From Candidatus Nitrotoga fabula (GTDB lineage: Bacteria; Pseudomonadota; Gammaproteobacteria; Burkholderiales; Gallionellaceae): 32,214 nucleotides of DNA. Shown piece after piece: positions 1-7,992 of the stretch. Position 1 is the first letter of the stretch. Each line of letters begins with the position of its first letter. Where the stretch lies: NCBI RefSeq assembly GCF_905221025.1, contig NZ_CAJNBL010000012.1, positions 1-32,214 on the forward strand, read 5' to 3'. Made by a program: the position numbers and the translations under genes. The notes under the pieces were generated by a model that had not been told where the DNA came from, did no database searches, and was given only the letters and a program-made list of their open reading frames with translations.

Positions 1-446
1 TACATCACTGGTCGCTTCGGGTAACTATAATCTAATCTGCTCTACCATCAAGGAAAGAGCGTAAAACCGGAATACTGATGTAATTTTATGTTTAACCTGG
101 GGCAGATTCTGGACACCTGCTCATGAAATTTCCGTTCCAGAGAGGATGAATCATCTGAACCTCCTTGGAGGCAGGATGACTCCATGCCCGATCGGACTCG
201 GCAAACAACATTCTGGACCAAGTGTTTTTTCCCCATGAACAAGACTGGATTGTGCATGGACACAGGGCTTGGTTTATACTTTTCTCATGGAATCCACAAC
301 CCAAAATCAGGAGAGATCATGCAAATTTTCCGGATCGTAACCCATGCAAGCGTTAGATAGTTGCGTTTCCGCCCGGAAACTTTATCTCACAGCGAATTGC
401 AGCATACAAACGGAATAGCGGAAATTATCCCACAATCCAAATCGCA
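1..446. other. Intergenic region upstream of the beta-barrel gene
   Basis: No convincing gene is present. A good Shine-Dalgarno (AGGAGAG) lies before an ATG at 319, but the frame closes after 13 codons at 360, so it is either a tiny ORF or the dead start of a lost gene. A TATACT hexamer near 276 could be a -10 element, but the best -35 match is badly spaced. The remaining frames encode nothing recognisable. Confidence 0.5.
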
Positions 447-1547
447 ATGAAAATCGCATGGAAAATTATCACGACTGTTTTTGTGATGTCCTCGTCATTT
501 ACCGTCTGTCCGGCCCAAGCAGATGATTGGGAGTCAGATCCCGCTTTTTCCATCAGCGGTTATGCAGAAGCTTACTATAGCCTCGACCTTGATTCGCCTG
601 CTGGTGATAAAAAGGTACCGCTTATATACAGCTATCATAAAAATAATGAAGCAGCGATCAACCTGGCATTCGTCAAAGGGACGTACAGTGCTGGCCGGGT
701 AAGAGCCAACCTCGCATTGGCCGGCGGTAGCTACATGAATACAAACTATGCATCTGAACCGGGCATACTGAACAACCTCTATGAAGGCAATATTGGCCTG
801 AAACTGTCTGATGCACATAACCTGTGGCTGGATGCAGGAGTATTCCCTTCTCATTTAGGCTTTGAAAGCGCGACAGGAAAAGACAACTGGACCCTGTCTA
901 GAAGCCTGACGGCAGAAAACTCGCCCTATTATGAAACCGGCGCAAAGATAAATTACACTTCCCAAGAGGGAACCTGGTTTCTCAGCGCACTGATACTGAA
1001 TGGCTGGCAACGTATCCAGCGTACAGAAGGAAATTCCTCACCCTCATTTGGAACGCAAATTACTTATAAGCCATCCCCCAAGATTACCCTGAACAGCAGT
1101 CTGTTCATTGGCAACGACAAGCCGGATCCTGTCAGAAAAAATCGTATCTTCCATGATTTCTATGGAATTTTTCAGTTCAACGAAACAATTTCCGCAATTG
1201 TTGGGCTGGATATCGGTGCAGAGCAGAAATTCAGCCATGCTTCCTCGATACATTCCTGGTACAACTCGACGGTTATCCTGAAATACCAGTCGTCAGCAAA
1301 AAGTGCAATTGCGGTTCGGGTGGAATATTTTGCAGATCAGAACGGGGTGATTATCAAAACAGGCACGCCTGGCAGTTTACCCACCTGGGGCTTCTCTGCG
1401 AATTATGACTATCATGTCTCTGACAACCTGTTATGGCGACTGGAAGCCAGAACATTGAACAGCCGGGATAATATTTTTACTGATCCGAACCGCAAGATGG
1501 CTGATCACGATACATTTGTAACTACCGCATTCGCGGCTTCGTTCTGA
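447..1547 (+). CDS. Putative outer-membrane beta-barrel protein (porin-like)
   Basis: This 366-residue protein begins with a Sec signal peptide: a basic MK start, a hydrophobic stretch and an AQA cleavage site near residue 25. The mature part alternates polar and aromatic residues (NYASEP, WLDAG, NYDYHVSDN, LLWRLEART) and ends in a terminal phenylalanine after TTAFAASF, the typical C-terminal strand of BAM-inserted barrels. It resembles the putative outer-membrane beta-barrel proteins often annotated as OmpL-like or DUF1597. The substrate cannot be read. There is no clear Shine-Dalgarno before the ATG, so the start was chosen for the signal peptide. The gene stands alone, with no tight partner on either side. 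The barrel assignment is firm in type and weak in function. Confidence 0.75.
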   Translation: MKIAWKIITTVFVMSSSFTVCPAQADDWESDPAFSISGYAEAYYSLDLDSPAGDKKVPLIYSYHKNNEAAINLAFVKGTYSAGRVRANLALAGGSYMNTNYASEPGILNNLYEGNIGLKLSDAHNLWLDAGVFPSHLGFESATGKDNWTLSRSLTAENSPYYETGAKINYTSQEGTWFLSALILNGWQRIQRTEGNSSPSFGTQITYKPSPKITLNSSLFIGNDKPDPVRKNRIFHDFYGIFQFNETISAIVGLDIGAEQKFSHASSIHSWYNSTVILKYQSSAKSAIAVRVEYFADQNGVIIKTGTPGSLPTWGFSANYDYHVSDNLLWRLEARTLNSRDNIFTDPNRKMADHDTFVTTAFAASF

Positions 1548-1594
1548 ATGAATCGATTCTCATCATATTGAAAATAATTCAACCTTCATGAGTA

Positions 1595-1640
1595 GGAGCC
1601 CTGATTTACCAGGGTATTGCTATTCGTCTGGACAGGCTCC
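1595..1640 (+). other. Possible stem-loop after the barrel gene
   Basis: GGAGCC at 1595 can pair with GGCTCC at 1635, and CCCTG can pair with CAGGG inside this stem. No T-run follows, so it is not a canonical intrinsic terminator. It may fold at the 3' end of the barrel transcript or be chance. Confidence 0.25.
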
Positions 1641-1795
1641 ATAAGATTCTGGTCAACAGTATGATCATCTTACTTGCTCATATGACTGATTTGTACGGTA
1701 TAGTGGTCACACCATCCCCAAGCGGGATAAACATGGCTTATCTTGAATGTATAGCCGCCCTTGATTCGAAGTGACCTGACAAGGAGAAAATTGCT

Positions 1796-2413
1796 ATGGC
1801 AGCAAACACTGTAAAAGGATGGAATCCCCTGCTCAAGTTCCTGCACTGGTTTCTGGTAATACTAGTAATCGTCGCTTTTGTGACCAGTGATAATTTAATC
1901 TACCTACACGTCTATTCCGGATATGCCATTCTTGGGGTACTGTTTTTCCGTATTTTTTGGGGAATCCTCGGGCCTGAGCATGCCAGACTCATGAATTTCA
2001 TAACCGGGCCGGCAAGGACGCTTCAGTACCTGAAGGAACTGGCAGACGGCTCCCAGAAAGGCTATACAGTGCACAACCCGATCAGCGGTCACATCATCAT
2101 GCTGATGCTTGCGATGCTGCTGGTTATTGTATTTAGCGGCCTAAAGCTGTATGCCGCATATGGACAGGGCCCGCTCGCTGCCAGTGCCGGAATGCAGATC
2201 ATTTCTTCAGCTGCGGCTGATGAGGATGACCACCATGACGACCATAATGATGAAGACGAAATGAAAACGAAAACACATGGTGCCGCACATTTTTGGAAAG
2301 AAATGCACGAATCCAGCTCCAGCCTGCTCCTGATCCTAATCGGGCTTCATATCCTAACATGCTGCATCTTGCCGAAACTTGCCAGACCGAAGCAGGAAAA
2401 AAAATCTGGCTAG
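1796..2413 (+). CDS. Cytochrome b561-family membrane protein with D/H-rich loop
   Basis: The 205-residue protein has four hydrophobic segments with histidines where b-type hemes are bound in the bacterial cytochrome b561 family: H17 in LLKFLHWFL, one in LIYLHVYSG, one in SGHIIMLML and one in LIGLHILTC. It probably passes electrons between quinones and a periplasmic partner in the inner membrane. A Shine-Dalgarno AAGGAG sits nine bases before the ATG. Between the third and fourth helices (residues about 142-155) is a loop made almost only of Asp, Glu and His, unusual for the family and suggestive of metal binding. No cytochrome c partner lies next to it. The C-terminus is a short basic tail. 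Confidence 0.85.
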   Translation: MAANTVKGWNPLLKFLHWFLVILVIVAFVTSDNLIYLHVYSGYAILGVLFFRIFWGILGPEHARLMNFITGPARTLQYLKELADGSQKGYTVHNPISGHIIMLMLAMLLVIVFSGLKLYAAYGQGPLAASAGMQIISSAAADEDDHHDDHNDEDEMKTKTHGAAHFWKEMHESSSSLLLILIGLHILTCCILPKLARPKQEKKSG

Positions 2414-2949
2414 CCCCAGCAGTGCACCTGCCTCATAAATTTGCAGGACATGGTCTCATCGAGAGTGCAGCACAAGGATTTTGGAAAACATTCCATTAAC
2501 AAACACGATGGTCCGGCAATGGCATGTTTACGTATTAAAAACTGCCAGCTCATTGCCTGAAACATCTGGTCGTTAATTTTCATTCACCTTGGTATGAAAT
2601 TCCGGCAGCGGGACCATCACGTAAGCAGATACTTCATCGAAACCCATGCCTGCCTTTTCTTATGAACCAACCTGTCGGCCAGTGTTTCCTATTATTAACC
2701 GTCACCCAGGATCATTCCTGGCATTCATGAGATTTACCCACATGTACAAATGTGCGTTAGACACCTGGGATCGATTCTTAATCAAGGTTTGGAAACAATC
2801 CTAGCAACCCGAATAGTACAAAAAGAATAGTTTTCTCCTTATTTCCCCGTCGCAATTTCGGATCCATGCCATTCTTCCTGCCAGACGCTCAAATTTGGGA
2901 GCTGCTTACAAGTGACACATAAAACTGGCCCCGTTCCAGATGCTACAAG

Positions 2950-2965
2950 TGTGCGGAAACGCACA
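2950..2965 (+). promoter_or_regulatory. Inverted repeat TGTGCG-GAAA-CGCACA (operator candidate)
   Basis: Six-base perfect arms surround a GAAA spacer, 22 bases before a consensus TATAAT (2988-2993). The repeat therefore covers or adjoins the expected -35 region, where no good TTGACA-like hexamer is seen. That is the usual position for an activator or repressor site controlling the peptide-MNIO operon. As RNA it would be a GNRA-loop hairpin, but it lies upstream of the likely transcription start. Confidence 0.4.
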
Positions 2966-2987
2966 TACTTTATGGATTATCCATGTT

Positions 2988-2993
2988 TATAAT
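2988..2993 (+). promoter_or_regulatory. -10 element (TATAAT) for the peptide-MNIO operon
   Basis: This is a perfect sigma-70-type -10 hexamer 93 bases before the peptide start codon, without a recognisable -35 at the usual spacing, which suggests activated transcription. Confidence 0.4.
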
Positions 2994-3086
2994 GAAAAAG
3001 GCATAAAGCCTACAGCGGTACAATGCAGATCGGTTCAGACCAGTGCATTTGTATTTATTATTGTGCATATCTTTGGAGACTTTCAC

Positions 3087-3320
3087 ATGGTAACGATCAA
3101 TCCAGCAATATCATTGGAACCGAAATCTACTTCGAATGTGGTTCGGGTTGCAGTTCCTGCCAGCGTACACAACAATCTGGAAATGATACAAAAAGTACAG
3201 CGCGAAATCCTGGGGAAACTGGGCTGCCTGGCCTGCTGCTCAGGGTGGGACATCCGCTTCGATTTCCAGAAACAGTTTGTTGTGGACAAGAATATGAATA
3301 TTAAGGAAATTGCAAGATAA
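3087..3320 (+). CDS. Small CxxCC peptide, candidate substrate of the MNIO enzyme
   Basis: The 77-residue protein starts at an ATG preceded by TTGGAG with suitable spacing; this start gives a short gene ending five bases before the MNIO start. There is no signal peptide or membrane segment. The N-terminal half is a possible leader (VVRVAVPAS, then a predicted helix around residues 28-44). It is followed by G46-C47-L-A-C50-C51-S-G-W-D and a hydrophobic tail (IRFDF, FVV). Three cysteines in a CxxCC cluster beside a DUF692/MNIO gene match the pattern of known MNIO substrates, which carry modified Cys or Asp residues. Being a precursor peptide is inference: it might instead be a folded partner subunit. 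I do not recognise a characterised homologue. Confidence 0.7.
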   Translation: MVTINPAISLEPKSTSNVVRVAVPASVHNNLEMIQKVQREILGKLGCLACCSGWDIRFDFQKQFVVDKNMNIKEIAR

Positions 3321-3325
3321 ACCCT

Positions 3326-4846
3326 ATGGCCCACCTCAAACCGGCAGCTTTTTCCCCCACGCCACTTGGGGTGGGCATGGTTTATTTTCCTGCACTCGAT
3401 TTTTTATTTGAACACTGCAGCAATTTGCTGGACGTAATCGAGATTGAGCCACAGACGCTCTGGTTCCGCAGCCCCGGTACCACCAATGCGCATCGTCTGG
3501 ATGATCGCGCTTTTGAAAGGGTGATACGACTTCCACAACATAAACTGATACACGGCGTTGGTTTGCCGCTCGCCGCAAGTGAGAAGTTCGAATCCAGGCA
3601 GATTCCGCCCTGGAGGCAAAGCATTTCCAGATTAAACCCTCCCTGGATCAGCGAACACCTGGCCTTTATGCGTATACCTAACAAAGGACAAGGAAAGACC
3701 AGTCACCACAGCGGCTTCCTGCTACCCCCGTTACAGTGCCAGGAGACAATGGACATAGCCATTGCCCGGATCGCAGAATTGCGAAAACTGAGTGCTGTTC
3801 CGGTAGCCTTTGAAATCCCTCCGAATTACCTCCGGCCACAGCCGGGAGAAATACAGGACGGTGACTTCTTTGCACAAATTGCAACTGCAGCTGATTGTGG
3901 CATCGTGCTGGATATACATAACCTCTGGTGCAATGAGCGGAATGGCCGCCAGAAAATGCAGGATGTACTGGAAAGGCTGCCTCTGGATCGCATCTGGGAA
4001 ATTCATCTCGCTGGAGGCGACAACCACCATGGTTACTGGCTGGATGCACACAGCGATCTCGTACCGCAACCGGTCATGGAATTCTGTGAGGAATGGCTCC
4101 CGAGACTCCCCAATGCCGGAGCACTGATTTTCGAAATCATGCCCGTCTATATTCATGCCAAAAAAATACCAGTCGACCGGATTGCAACTCAGCTTGAGAA
4201 AATGAAATTCTTGTGGCACGCTCGCCAAAAAATCCTTCCCATAACAATTTCCAGAAGCCAGAATCCGGTTCACTCCATGACATGGATACCAGAACATAGC
4301 CATAATGTGAATGCAGCCGCATATCAGAAAGTCGTCCGCTGGGAACAGTCACTGGGTGAAATGGTCAATGGACGCAGCGTGTCTATTCAAAATATTCATT
4401 TCCCCGCACTTGTAGATGACCCGGCTGTACCGGTGTATCGGACCCTGATTGAAAGCTTTCGATCCGGGACACTGGTTGAAGGACTCCCCCTGAGCTATCG
4501 GCTACTGGCCCTGACGCTTGGCGAGAATGTCACCTACAGCCTGATGAAGGAATTCTGGAGCGGTTGCTGGCCCGAGCCGTTTGCCTATGATGAGATGCTG
4601 GGATTTTCCACCTTCCTGCACCAGAAAATAAATGACAAAAAACTGTCCGTAAATTTTCTTGACAATGTTCTCAATTATGAAATTGCAGTCGCGCAAGCAC
4701 AGATGTCCGGACAGGAGCAATTCGTTCCATTCGACTGTGAACCCATTGCCCTGTTGGAGGCACTTTCGCGGTGGGAACTGCCGGCCAGCCATACCCCTGG
4801 AAAATTTGAAGTCCAGGTTCCTGCATGGAACATGCAGGAACCATAA
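3326..4846 (+). CDS. DUF692 / MNIO (multinuclear non-heme iron oxidase) with C-terminal extension
   Basis: Residues 1-290 or so form a DUF692 TIM-barrel domain. Family-type iron-ligand motifs are visible in order: H76 in LIHGVGLPL, E110-H111 in SEHLAF, E163 in FEIPPNY, D196 and N199 in LDIHNLWCN, H227 in EIHLAGG, D240 and H242 in LDAHS, and E270 in IFEIMP. Characterised MNIOs (MbnB, TglH, BufB types) oxidatively modify Cys, Asp or Asn residues of ribosomal peptides, usually with a partner protein that binds the leader. Here residues about 320-506 form a second domain whose end (FSTFLHQK, LNYEIAVAQAQ, then ALLEALSRWELPASHTPGKFEVQV) loosely resembles the C-terminal part of DUF2063 partner proteins, so enzyme and partner may be fused. 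The start lies five bases after the peptide stop, implying translational coupling. Chemistry and product are unknown. Confidence 0.88.
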   Translation: MAHLKPAAFSPTPLGVGMVYFPALDFLFEHCSNLLDVIEIEPQTLWFRSPGTTNAHRLDDRAFERVIRLPQHKLIHGVGLPLAASEKFESRQIPPWRQSISRLNPPWISEHLAFMRIPNKGQGKTSHHSGFLLPPLQCQETMDIAIARIAELRKLSAVPVAFEIPPNYLRPQPGEIQDGDFFAQIATAADCGIVLDIHNLWCNERNGRQKMQDVLERLPLDRIWEIHLAGGDNHHGYWLDAHSDLVPQPVMEFCEEWLPRLPNAGALIFEIMPVYIHAKKIPVDRIATQLEKMKFLWHARQKILPITISRSQNPVHSMTWIPEHSHNVNAAAYQKVVRWEQSLGEMVNGRSVSIQNIHFPALVDDPAVPVYRTLIESFRSGTLVEGLPLSYRLLALTLGENVTYSLMKEFWSGCWPEPFAYDEMLGFSTFLHQKINDKKLSVNFLDNVLNYEIAVAQAQMSGQEQFVPFDCEPIALLEALSRWELPASHTPGKFEVQVPAWNMQEP

Positions 4847-5242
4847 ACATCCTTTCGCGACCACCAACCCTAAAAAACATCCTCGTTTTGCTGATCGCGG
4901 GAAATGCTGACAAGCCTGCTAATAAAAACCGTTCCAGTATGGTAGTACACGAACATCTCCTTCCGGTTTCTACTCCCAGAACATCAGAAAGGGGGATATT
5001 CACCAAATCCTTCCCGCCGGAAAAACTTCAATCCAGCCTCTTGCCTTATTCCTTTCGAATTTTATCTTGGATATGATAGCGCCATGGTATGGTTAACAAG
5101 ATTTTTCTGAATGAAATTCCAGGACTCGCCGTAGCCACCATCCGGCATATTGTACCCGGTGCTTTCTGGACCTTACCCCGATGCTCATCAGAAACTACAC
5201 TCAGGATTTTCAACTAAAAAATATCAACGATAGGGGATATCT
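4847..5242. other. Spacer between MNIO and GlcG-like genes
   Basis: Nearly 400 bases with stops in all frames at short intervals. No terminator with a T-run and no clear promoter was recognised. The last 20 bases carry a weak purine-rich ribosome site (ATAGGGGATAT) for the next gene. Confidence 0.5.
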
Positions 5243-5734
5243 ATGATCGCTCGCATTACAAGCACACTAATTTTCACAATCCTTGCAAGCACAGGCAATG
5301 CCCATGCGCAAATACGCACTGTCCGCGACATTCCAACCGCACTTGCAGTTGAAGCCGTTTCTGCTGCTGTAGCGGACTGCTCATCAAAAGGTTACAGCGT
5401 CAGCGCAGCTGTAGTAGATCGCTCTGGACAACTCAAAGCACTGCAACGCGCAGACAATGCAGGACCGCATACAATCGAAACCAGTCGTAGAAAAGCGTAC
5501 ACATCACTCTCTCTCAGAACCTCGACCGCTAAGCTCATGGAAACCACCCAAAAAAATCCGGCGGCTGCCAATCTGGTTTACATACCTGACTTCATGCTTT
5601 TGGGGGGAGGATTACCTATCCAACTAGAGGGGGAAATTATTGGTGGTATCGGGATCGGTGGTGCCCCCGGAGGCCACCTTGATGAACAGTGTGCAGAAGC
5701 GGGGATCGCCAGGATCAAGGATCGCCTGAAATAA
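5243..5734 (+). CDS. Exported GlcG/HbpS-family protein (DUF336)
   Basis: The 163-residue protein starts with a 22-residue signal peptide ending AHA. The mature part matches the GlcG/HbpS fold family: LAVEAVSAAVADCSSKGYSVSAAVVDRSGQLKALQRADNAGPHTIETSRRKAYTS, then a glycine-rich GGGLPIQLEGEIIGGIGIGGAPGGHLDEQCAEAGI end. Members bind heme, cobalamin or small ligands, or act as accessory proteins; exported versions are common in proteobacteria with unknown roles. The gene appears to be single. The family call is strong; the biochemical role is not determined. Confidence 0.9.
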   Translation: MIARITSTLIFTILASTGNAHAQIRTVRDIPTALAVEAVSAAVADCSSKGYSVSAAVVDRSGQLKALQRADNAGPHTIETSRRKAYTSLSLRTSTAKLMETTQKNPAAANLVYIPDFMLLGGGLPIQLEGEIIGGIGIGGAPGGHLDEQCAEAGIARIKDRLK

Positions 5735-6033
5735 TCCAGATCAACGGTTAAACACGGTTTGTCTGGTGTGCGCCCGCCTGTCTCTCATGTTGAAATAAAA
5801 TCCGCTGGATTATCAGCACCTATCGGATCCCTTGCCGGTTCATATGTTGAAAAGATTTGTCAGCTGCAGGTTCAGGCTGGAGAACGTCTGATCGCATCAG
5901 CAATAAGACGGAACAGACGTACTCCATAGCGCACAACAGGCAATTCACGATTCACGGACATTTCCAGGGCAATAGCTGGCTCGTGCAGGTTACCTGCGGG
6001 CGCGACACCGGATTTAAACAATCCGGGCGCACG

Positions 6034-6339
6034 CTATTTCCTTGAAACGCAATATTCCCCACTGGAGAAATATCCCGCGGGGCAGCGCCCCATCCGGTGA
6101 ATGACAAACCTGCTGCTGCCTGAAGAGGCCACACAATAATTCCCACTTGAATAATACCCGGTCGGACAGATTCCATTTCTGATAATTGCATACCGGGCAT
6201 GATTACCGGGTACACAGTATGCCCCGCTGATATGATATCCAGCTGGACACGCCCCGTTTCTCGGTATGGGCTGTACCTCAGGGCTACTGAAAACGCAAAA
6301 GGGATAAATCAACAGGATAAAAAAACAGAATCTGGTCAT
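6034..6339 (-). CDS. Small secreted cysteine-repeat protein
   Basis: The 101-residue protein has a signal peptide (MTRFCFFILLIYPFCVFSS) followed by three repeats of about 25 residues. Each repeat contains C-P-x-G-Y-x-x-S-G-x-Y-C-V, preceded by an (R/H)-(N/M)-G turn. With two cysteines per repeat, six in total, it probably forms disulfide-bonded mini-domains in the periplasm or outside the cell. The mature protein is little more than these repeats. The ribosome site is weak. I recognise the repeat style from small hypothetical proteins of betaproteobacteria but no function is known to me. Confidence 0.7.
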   Translation of the reverse strand: MTRFCFFILLIYPFCVFSSPEVQPIPRNGACPAGYHISGAYCVPGNHARYAIIRNGICPTGYYSSGNYCVASSGSSRFVIHRMGRCPAGYFSSGEYCVSRK

Positions 6340-6622
6340 TCTTCAGGTACGGTCAATTAAATTCGCGATTATACAGAAACACCGGCTCCAGCCAGACAGA
6401 ACAGACTTCCAAAATAACCAAACAGCTTAGCCACAGACTCATTATTCGCGCCGACAGCCTGGGAACAAGTAGCACAAACTCGCTATTTTCCCTGCCGAAT
6501 CCACGCTGATACATCCAATCTTCCCCCGTGCCATCCAAAGTGCATGTCACGCCGGGTCATCTGAATCGAGTCGATAAGCAACCGTACTGTACGCAAGAAT
6601 CCCATGGCAGAATTTTTCTGCC
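6340..6622. other. Spacer between the Cys-repeat and FMN reductase genes
   Basis: A 65-codon minus-strand frame here (6353-6550) has a hydrophobic stretch but no ribosome site and no family likeness, so it is not called. There is no clear terminator. Confidence 0.4.
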
Positions 6623-7174
6623 TCATCCGGCATGCTTCTTCACCCATGCCACATAGCGATCTACCCAGTTTTGCATGAATTTCCTGCTGCCTTCGCCTAT
6701 GCTCCCATCTCCATCAAACAATCCTTCCCTGGCCTGAATAAATGCTTCCGGCTGGTTCAGTGTCGGCATATCCAGTGTTGCCAGAATGTTACGCAAATGT
6801 TGTTGTGCCATGGCCGTGCCAAAAGACCCCGGTGAAATCCCTATCACTCCCGCCGGTTTTCCCGCCCATACATTCTGGCCGTATGGGCGCGTGCCATGGT
6901 CAATCGCATTCTTGAGAACCCCGGGAATGGAACGGTTATATTCCGGTGTCACAAACAGAACACCCTGCGATTCCGCAATTTCACCTTTCATGCGCCGGAC
7001 AGATTCGGCCTGACTGGCATCGTCATCCTGGTTGTAAAGAGGCAGATCACCGATACGCACCATTCTGAAAAAAAACCCCTCTGGGGCAAGTTTCACAATT
7101 GCATTTGCAAGTTTCAGATTAAACGAATCTTTGCGAAGACTTCCAACAATAACGGCAATAAGATATTTATCCAA
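6623..7174 (-). CDS. NAD(P)H-dependent FMN reductase (ChrR/azoreductase-like)
   Basis: The 183-residue flavodoxin-fold protein carries the family signatures: IVGSLRKDSFNLKLA for the FMN phosphate, VLFVTPEYNRSIPGVLKNAIDHGTRP for the isoalloxazine and dimer contact, and KPAGVIGISPGSFGTAMAQQHLRNIL. Such enzymes reduce quinones, chromate, azo dyes or free flavin in the cytoplasm. The length is standard. The start codon is TTG, preceded by GGAG six bases upstream. It is oriented with the Cys-repeat gene, but 280 bases separate them, so a shared operon is doubtful. Confidence 0.9.
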   Translation of the reverse strand: MDKYLIAVIVGSLRKDSFNLKLANAIVKLAPEGFFFRMVRIGDLPLYNQDDDASQAESVRRMKGEIAESQGVLFVTPEYNRSIPGVLKNAIDHGTRPYGQNVWAGKPAGVIGISPGSFGTAMAQQHLRNILATLDMPTLNQPEAFIQAREGLFDGDGSIGEGSRKFMQNWVDRYVAWVKKHAG

Positions 7175-7368
7175 AATGATCTCCAGATTTATTCAAATAG
7201 AACTGTTATGAGCATAAATCAGTGGGCACTACACTCAGAAAGTCCGCGCACAACTATACCTTACAAACCTTTTCCCAGAATGGCAGTTTTCTTCAGCTAT
7301 AACTGCAGTTCTTCCCAGTCGCCCGGGTCTCCACCCCGCGGATCCACTCATTCCATCCGGGAAAAGGT

Positions 7369-7797
7369 TCAGTGAAGAACATCGCCAGCATCCGGCATCT
7401 CATCATCCATACCATCATCAAAATCCTCGACCATGAGGGGCTCATGCCCCATATCCCAAACCATGGACCGGTATTCCACCTCGAACCATTCACGGAACAT
7501 TTTTAGGGTCAGATTACGTGGCCAGAGGGTTTCGTCCTGAACCCATCCATTCAAAGCATGCTCAAACAGCATGCGCCAGCGTTTTTCCACCCATTTGACC
7601 GCATCTTCAGTGCACCCTACCGGATTCTTCTCGCTATCATATTCCGGCACCAAAAAAACCTCGCCATCATCATTTGCCTCTTCCAGAGTCAATTCAAATG
7701 GTTCCGGACTTGATGCTTTGATCCAGTCAAGAAATGGCTGCTTATACCGCAGCATAACCATGCCGCGGTTTAACTGAAGTCGGGGATATGCTGCCAT
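7369..7797 (-). CDS. Conserved-looking acidic protein of unknown function
   Basis: The 142-residue soluble protein is rich in Trp, Glu and Asp and ends in an acidic tail (VEDFDDGMDDEMPDAGD). The ATG follows a purine-rich GAAAGGA site. Sequence such as PFLDWIKASSP, VFLVPEY and RNLTLKMFREWFEVEYRSMVWD reads as a real compact protein, similar to hypothetical proteins of betaproteobacteria, but I cannot name the family. There is no signal peptide or membrane helix. It lies 190 bases upstream of the FMN reductase on the same strand. Confidence 0.75.
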   Translation of the reverse strand: MAAYPRLQLNRGMVMLRYKQPFLDWIKASSPEPFELTLEEANDDGEVFLVPEYDSEKNPVGCTEDAVKWVEKRWRMLFEHALNGWVQDETLWPRNLTLKMFREWFEVEYRSMVWDMGHEPLMVEDFDDGMDDEMPDAGDVLH

Positions 7798-7992
7798 GAA
7801 TTTTTCCTTTCAAATATTTTGCCCGGCGCAATTCACCCGCCACTCAGCGAGCCGCCTGGTTGTAACATCCTGCATAATTTATGATCACAAACCACACACA
7901 TCGTAAAATAACGGGAAAGCAATAGGAAATGCCTGAAAAACTTGAACCTGCCCAGGTTCACACAGGAAAATTGCATCACATAAACACACAGT

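Larger units (their letters stand above)
2414..3086. other. Long spacer upstream of the MNIO operon
   Basis: About 670 bases without a recognisable gene; every frame is broken by stops or lacks family features. The right-hand end carries a probable promoter for the peptide-MNIO operon: a perfect TATAAT at 2988-2993, and just upstream the inverted repeat at 2950-2965. The left part (2500-2900) is featureless to the eye. Confidence 0.5.

Noticed and set aside
3583-3600. GTTCGAATCC, resembling a tRNA T-loop
   Set aside because: It lies within the MNIO coding frame and no acceptor, D or anticodon stems surround it.
6353-6550. 65-codon minus-strand frame with a hydrophobic segment
   Set aside because: No ribosome site and no family likeness; the hydrophobic stretch alone is not enough.
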